Origin: Lachnospiraceae bacterium
GTDB lineage: Bacteria > Bacillota > Clostridia > Lachnospirales > Lachnospiraceae
Direction of reading: 5' to 3'
Length of the DNA stretch: 33,406 bases
Assembly: GCA_011958945.1 (NCBI GenBank)
Contig: BLLT01000019.1
Location: 1-33,406 of the forward strand
Shown here: positions 32,591 through 33,406 of the stretch, piece by piece
Layout of the letters: each line of letters begins with the position of its first letter
Position numbering within the stretch: the first letter of the stretch is position 1
The notes under the pieces: model-generated
Told to the model about the DNA's origin: nothing
Databases searched by the model: none
The model's input: only the letters and a program-made list of their open reading frames with translations
Program-made: the position numbers and the translations under genes

Positions 32591-32633
32591 GGGCCAAAAG
32601 CCCTGGCTGGGGAGCTTGGAAGGGCCAAAAGCC
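32591..32633 (+). repeat. Two GGGCCAAAAGCC direct repeats
   Basis: The 12-mers at 32591-32602 and 32622-32633 start 31 bp apart, about three helical turns, so they would lie on the same DNA face. Each can form a GGC-CAAAA-GCC mini-hairpin. They sit in the 5' leader of the toxin-antitoxin operon and could be an operator or RNA element. Confidence 0.55.
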
Positions 32634-32679
32634 TGCGTGGCAGCATGGGTGCGGTAATCGAATTTGAGGATGATGGCAT

Positions 32680-32973
32680 ATGAAAGAAACAGGAATAAAA
32701 AAAGATGTGGTGAAAGAGATATGTGCTCTGGCAAAAAGGAATGAAGTAGAAAAGGTGATTTTGTTCGGCTCCAGGGCAAGAGGTGATTATGGACGTGCCA
32801 GCGATATTGACTTGGCCGTATGCGGTGGAAACACCGCCCGTTTTGCCCTGGATGTGGACGAAGAAACATCTACACCATTGAAATATGATGTGGTGAACTT
32901 GGATAAAGATGTACAGGATGAGCTGCTTCAGGTGATTGCCAGGGAGGGGAAAGTATTATATGAAAAAATTTGA
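32680..32973 (+). CDS. MNT-type minimal nucleotidyltransferase (antitoxin candidate)
   Basis: The 97-residue protein has the nucleotidyltransferase signature GSRARGDYGRASDIDLAV: G30-S31 and the metal-binding D42 and D44. YDVVNL may supply the third acid. MNT proteins of this size pair with HEPN proteins and neutralise them, in the known MntA-HepT case by adding AMP to a Tyr of the toxin. The gene overlaps the HEPN gene by 14 nt. The start ATG at 32680 follows GAGGATGATGGCAT; the ribosome site GAGG is 10-13 nt away. A second ATG in the leader is out of frame. Confidence in the fold is very high; the mechanism is by analogy. Confidence 0.9.
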   Translation: MKETGIKKDVVKEICALAKRNEVEKVILFGSRARGDYGRASDIDLAVCGGNTARFALDVDEETSTPLKYDVVNLDKDVQDELLQVIAREGKVLYEKI

Positions 32974-33355
32974 GAATTATGCTTCAAATCTACGTGTGTT
33001 GGCGCGGGCGGATAAGGAGGATTTGAATAATGAATTTGTCATCGGCGGAGTTATTGATAAATTTTCCGTACAGTTTGAATTAGGATGGAAGCTTCTGAAG
33101 GAATTATTAGCTTATGAGGGCAGTAAGGCATCGGTTACAGGGTCGCCCAGGGGGATTATAAAGGAAGCATACGCAGTGTATCCTTTTTTCGATGGTGATA
33201 TTTGGCTGGATATGCTGAAAGACAGGAATGATATGGCTCATATTTATAATGGAAATGCCGCGAATGATTTGGTAAAGCGTATTTTGGAGGAATATATCCC
33301 CCAGTTTTTGAAGCTGGAAGAGGAACTGGTGAGGATGTATGGGGATATTCTGTGA
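32960..33355 (+). CDS. HEPN-family (HI0074-type) toxin candidate with RX4HXY motif
   Basis: I chose ATG 32960 (MKKFENYASNLRVLARADKE) since GGAGGGGAAA lies 10 nt upstream; a longer alternative start at 32936 is unlikely. The 131-residue, all-helical protein belongs to the nucleotidyltransferase substrate-binding/HEPN type. Its conserved KFSVQFELGWKLLKELL helix is present. The motif RNDMAHIY at 89-96 (R89-x4-H94-x-Y96) is exactly the RX4HXY pattern of HepT ribonuclease toxins, where the Tyr is AMPylated by the partner. The upstream MNT gene overlaps it by 14 nt, giving the antitoxin-first order. The target is probably RNA (tRNA in some HepT cases). A GACTCA/TGAGTC inverted repeat (33375-33394) follows the stop and may end the transcript, but the window ends before any T-run could be seen. 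Confidence 0.88.
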   Translation: MKKFENYASNLRVLARADKEDLNNEFVIGGVIDKFSVQFELGWKLLKELLAYEGSKASVTGSPRGIIKEAYAVYPFFDGDIWLDMLKDRNDMAHIYNGNAANDLVKRILEEYIPQFLKLEEELVRMYGDIL

Positions 33356-33374
33356 AGGGGCGGAGAGAATATTC

Positions 33375-33394
33375 GACTCATCCAGATTTGAGTC
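33375..33394. repeat. 6-bp inverted repeat after the toxin gene
   Basis: GACTCA (33375-33380) and TGAGTC (33389-33394) with an 8-nt loop. Sequence after 33406 is not available, so its use as a terminator is open. Confidence 0.4.
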
Positions 33395-33406
33395 ACAGCA
33401 AAGCTG

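Noticed and set aside
1-33406. CRISPR arrays, tRNA or rRNA genes, integrase or transposase genes
   Set aside because: None was seen on either strand; no repeat array with regular spacers and no cloverleaf with a conserved T-arm was found.

Overview
The window looks like chromosome from a mid-G+C Gram-positive anaerobe of the Clostridia, most likely a Lachnospiraceae-type gut bacterium. The reasons are purine-rich Shine-Dalgarno sites, sigma-A-type promoters with 17-bp spacers, a Phe T-box leader on pheS, a SpoIID-family protein, a TyrA with an ACT domain, a type I-beta DAHP synthase and an EF-G paralogue of the clostridial type. No tRNA, rRNA, CRISPR array, integrase or insertion sequence was seen.

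Layout. (1) 1-1917: the 3' end of a hybrid sensor kinase (ATPase, receiver and HPt domains) overlapping a single-domain response regulator. (2) 1946-7395: a large redox/sulfur enzyme (CoA-disulfide-reductase-like core, rhodanese, sulfite/nitrite-reductase-like module, two [4Fe-4S] clusters) followed by a complete iron-chelate/cobalamin-type ABC importer (lipoprotein, permease, ATPase). (3) 7396-7746: a non-coding stretch with a promoter, a rod-like RNA that I read as 6S RNA, and a strong terminator. (4) 7747-11035: a long SpoIID/LytB-domain membrane protein and a YihY/BrkB membrane protein. (5) 11036-20000: an accessory catabolic-looking locus. It starts with a ROK-type repressor gene preceded by four similar AT-rich palindromes, one lying on its promoter. 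Then come a 12-TM-like permease, an orphan HyuA-type ATPase, a small HExxH protein, an FAD-dependent oxidoreductase and a sedoheptulokinase-like FGGY kinase. (6) 20012-20666: a toxin-antitoxin remnant with an intact VapB-like antitoxin and a PIN toxin broken by an N-terminal deletion and a 13-bp tandem duplication. (7) 20763-27853: housekeeping genes: T-box, pheS, pheT, an M18 aminopeptidase with an unusual structured leader, queA and a PilZ protein. (8) 27924-30083, minus strand: aroF-tyrA with its own promoter. (9) 30261-32539: an EF-G-like GTPase with non-canonical G3 and G4 motifs. (10) 32542-33355: a HEPN/MNT (type VII-like) toxin-antitoxin pair.

How the parts fit. Regions 1, 6, 7, 8 and 10 match known systems. 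The least explained unit is region 5. A degenerate ROK regulator with a looping-compatible operator array controls a permease and three enzymes that do not form a textbook pathway: HyuA has no HyuB partner, and an HExxH protein sits between it and the oxidoreductase. Second is the leader of the M18 aminopeptidase gene, where a 9-bp stem, a 10-bp stem in pseudoknot order and a possible 34-codon upstream reading frame converge on the ribosome binding site. Third is the four-module redox enzyme beside an iron-chelate importer. All functional assignments are from reading motifs by eye; no database search was possible.
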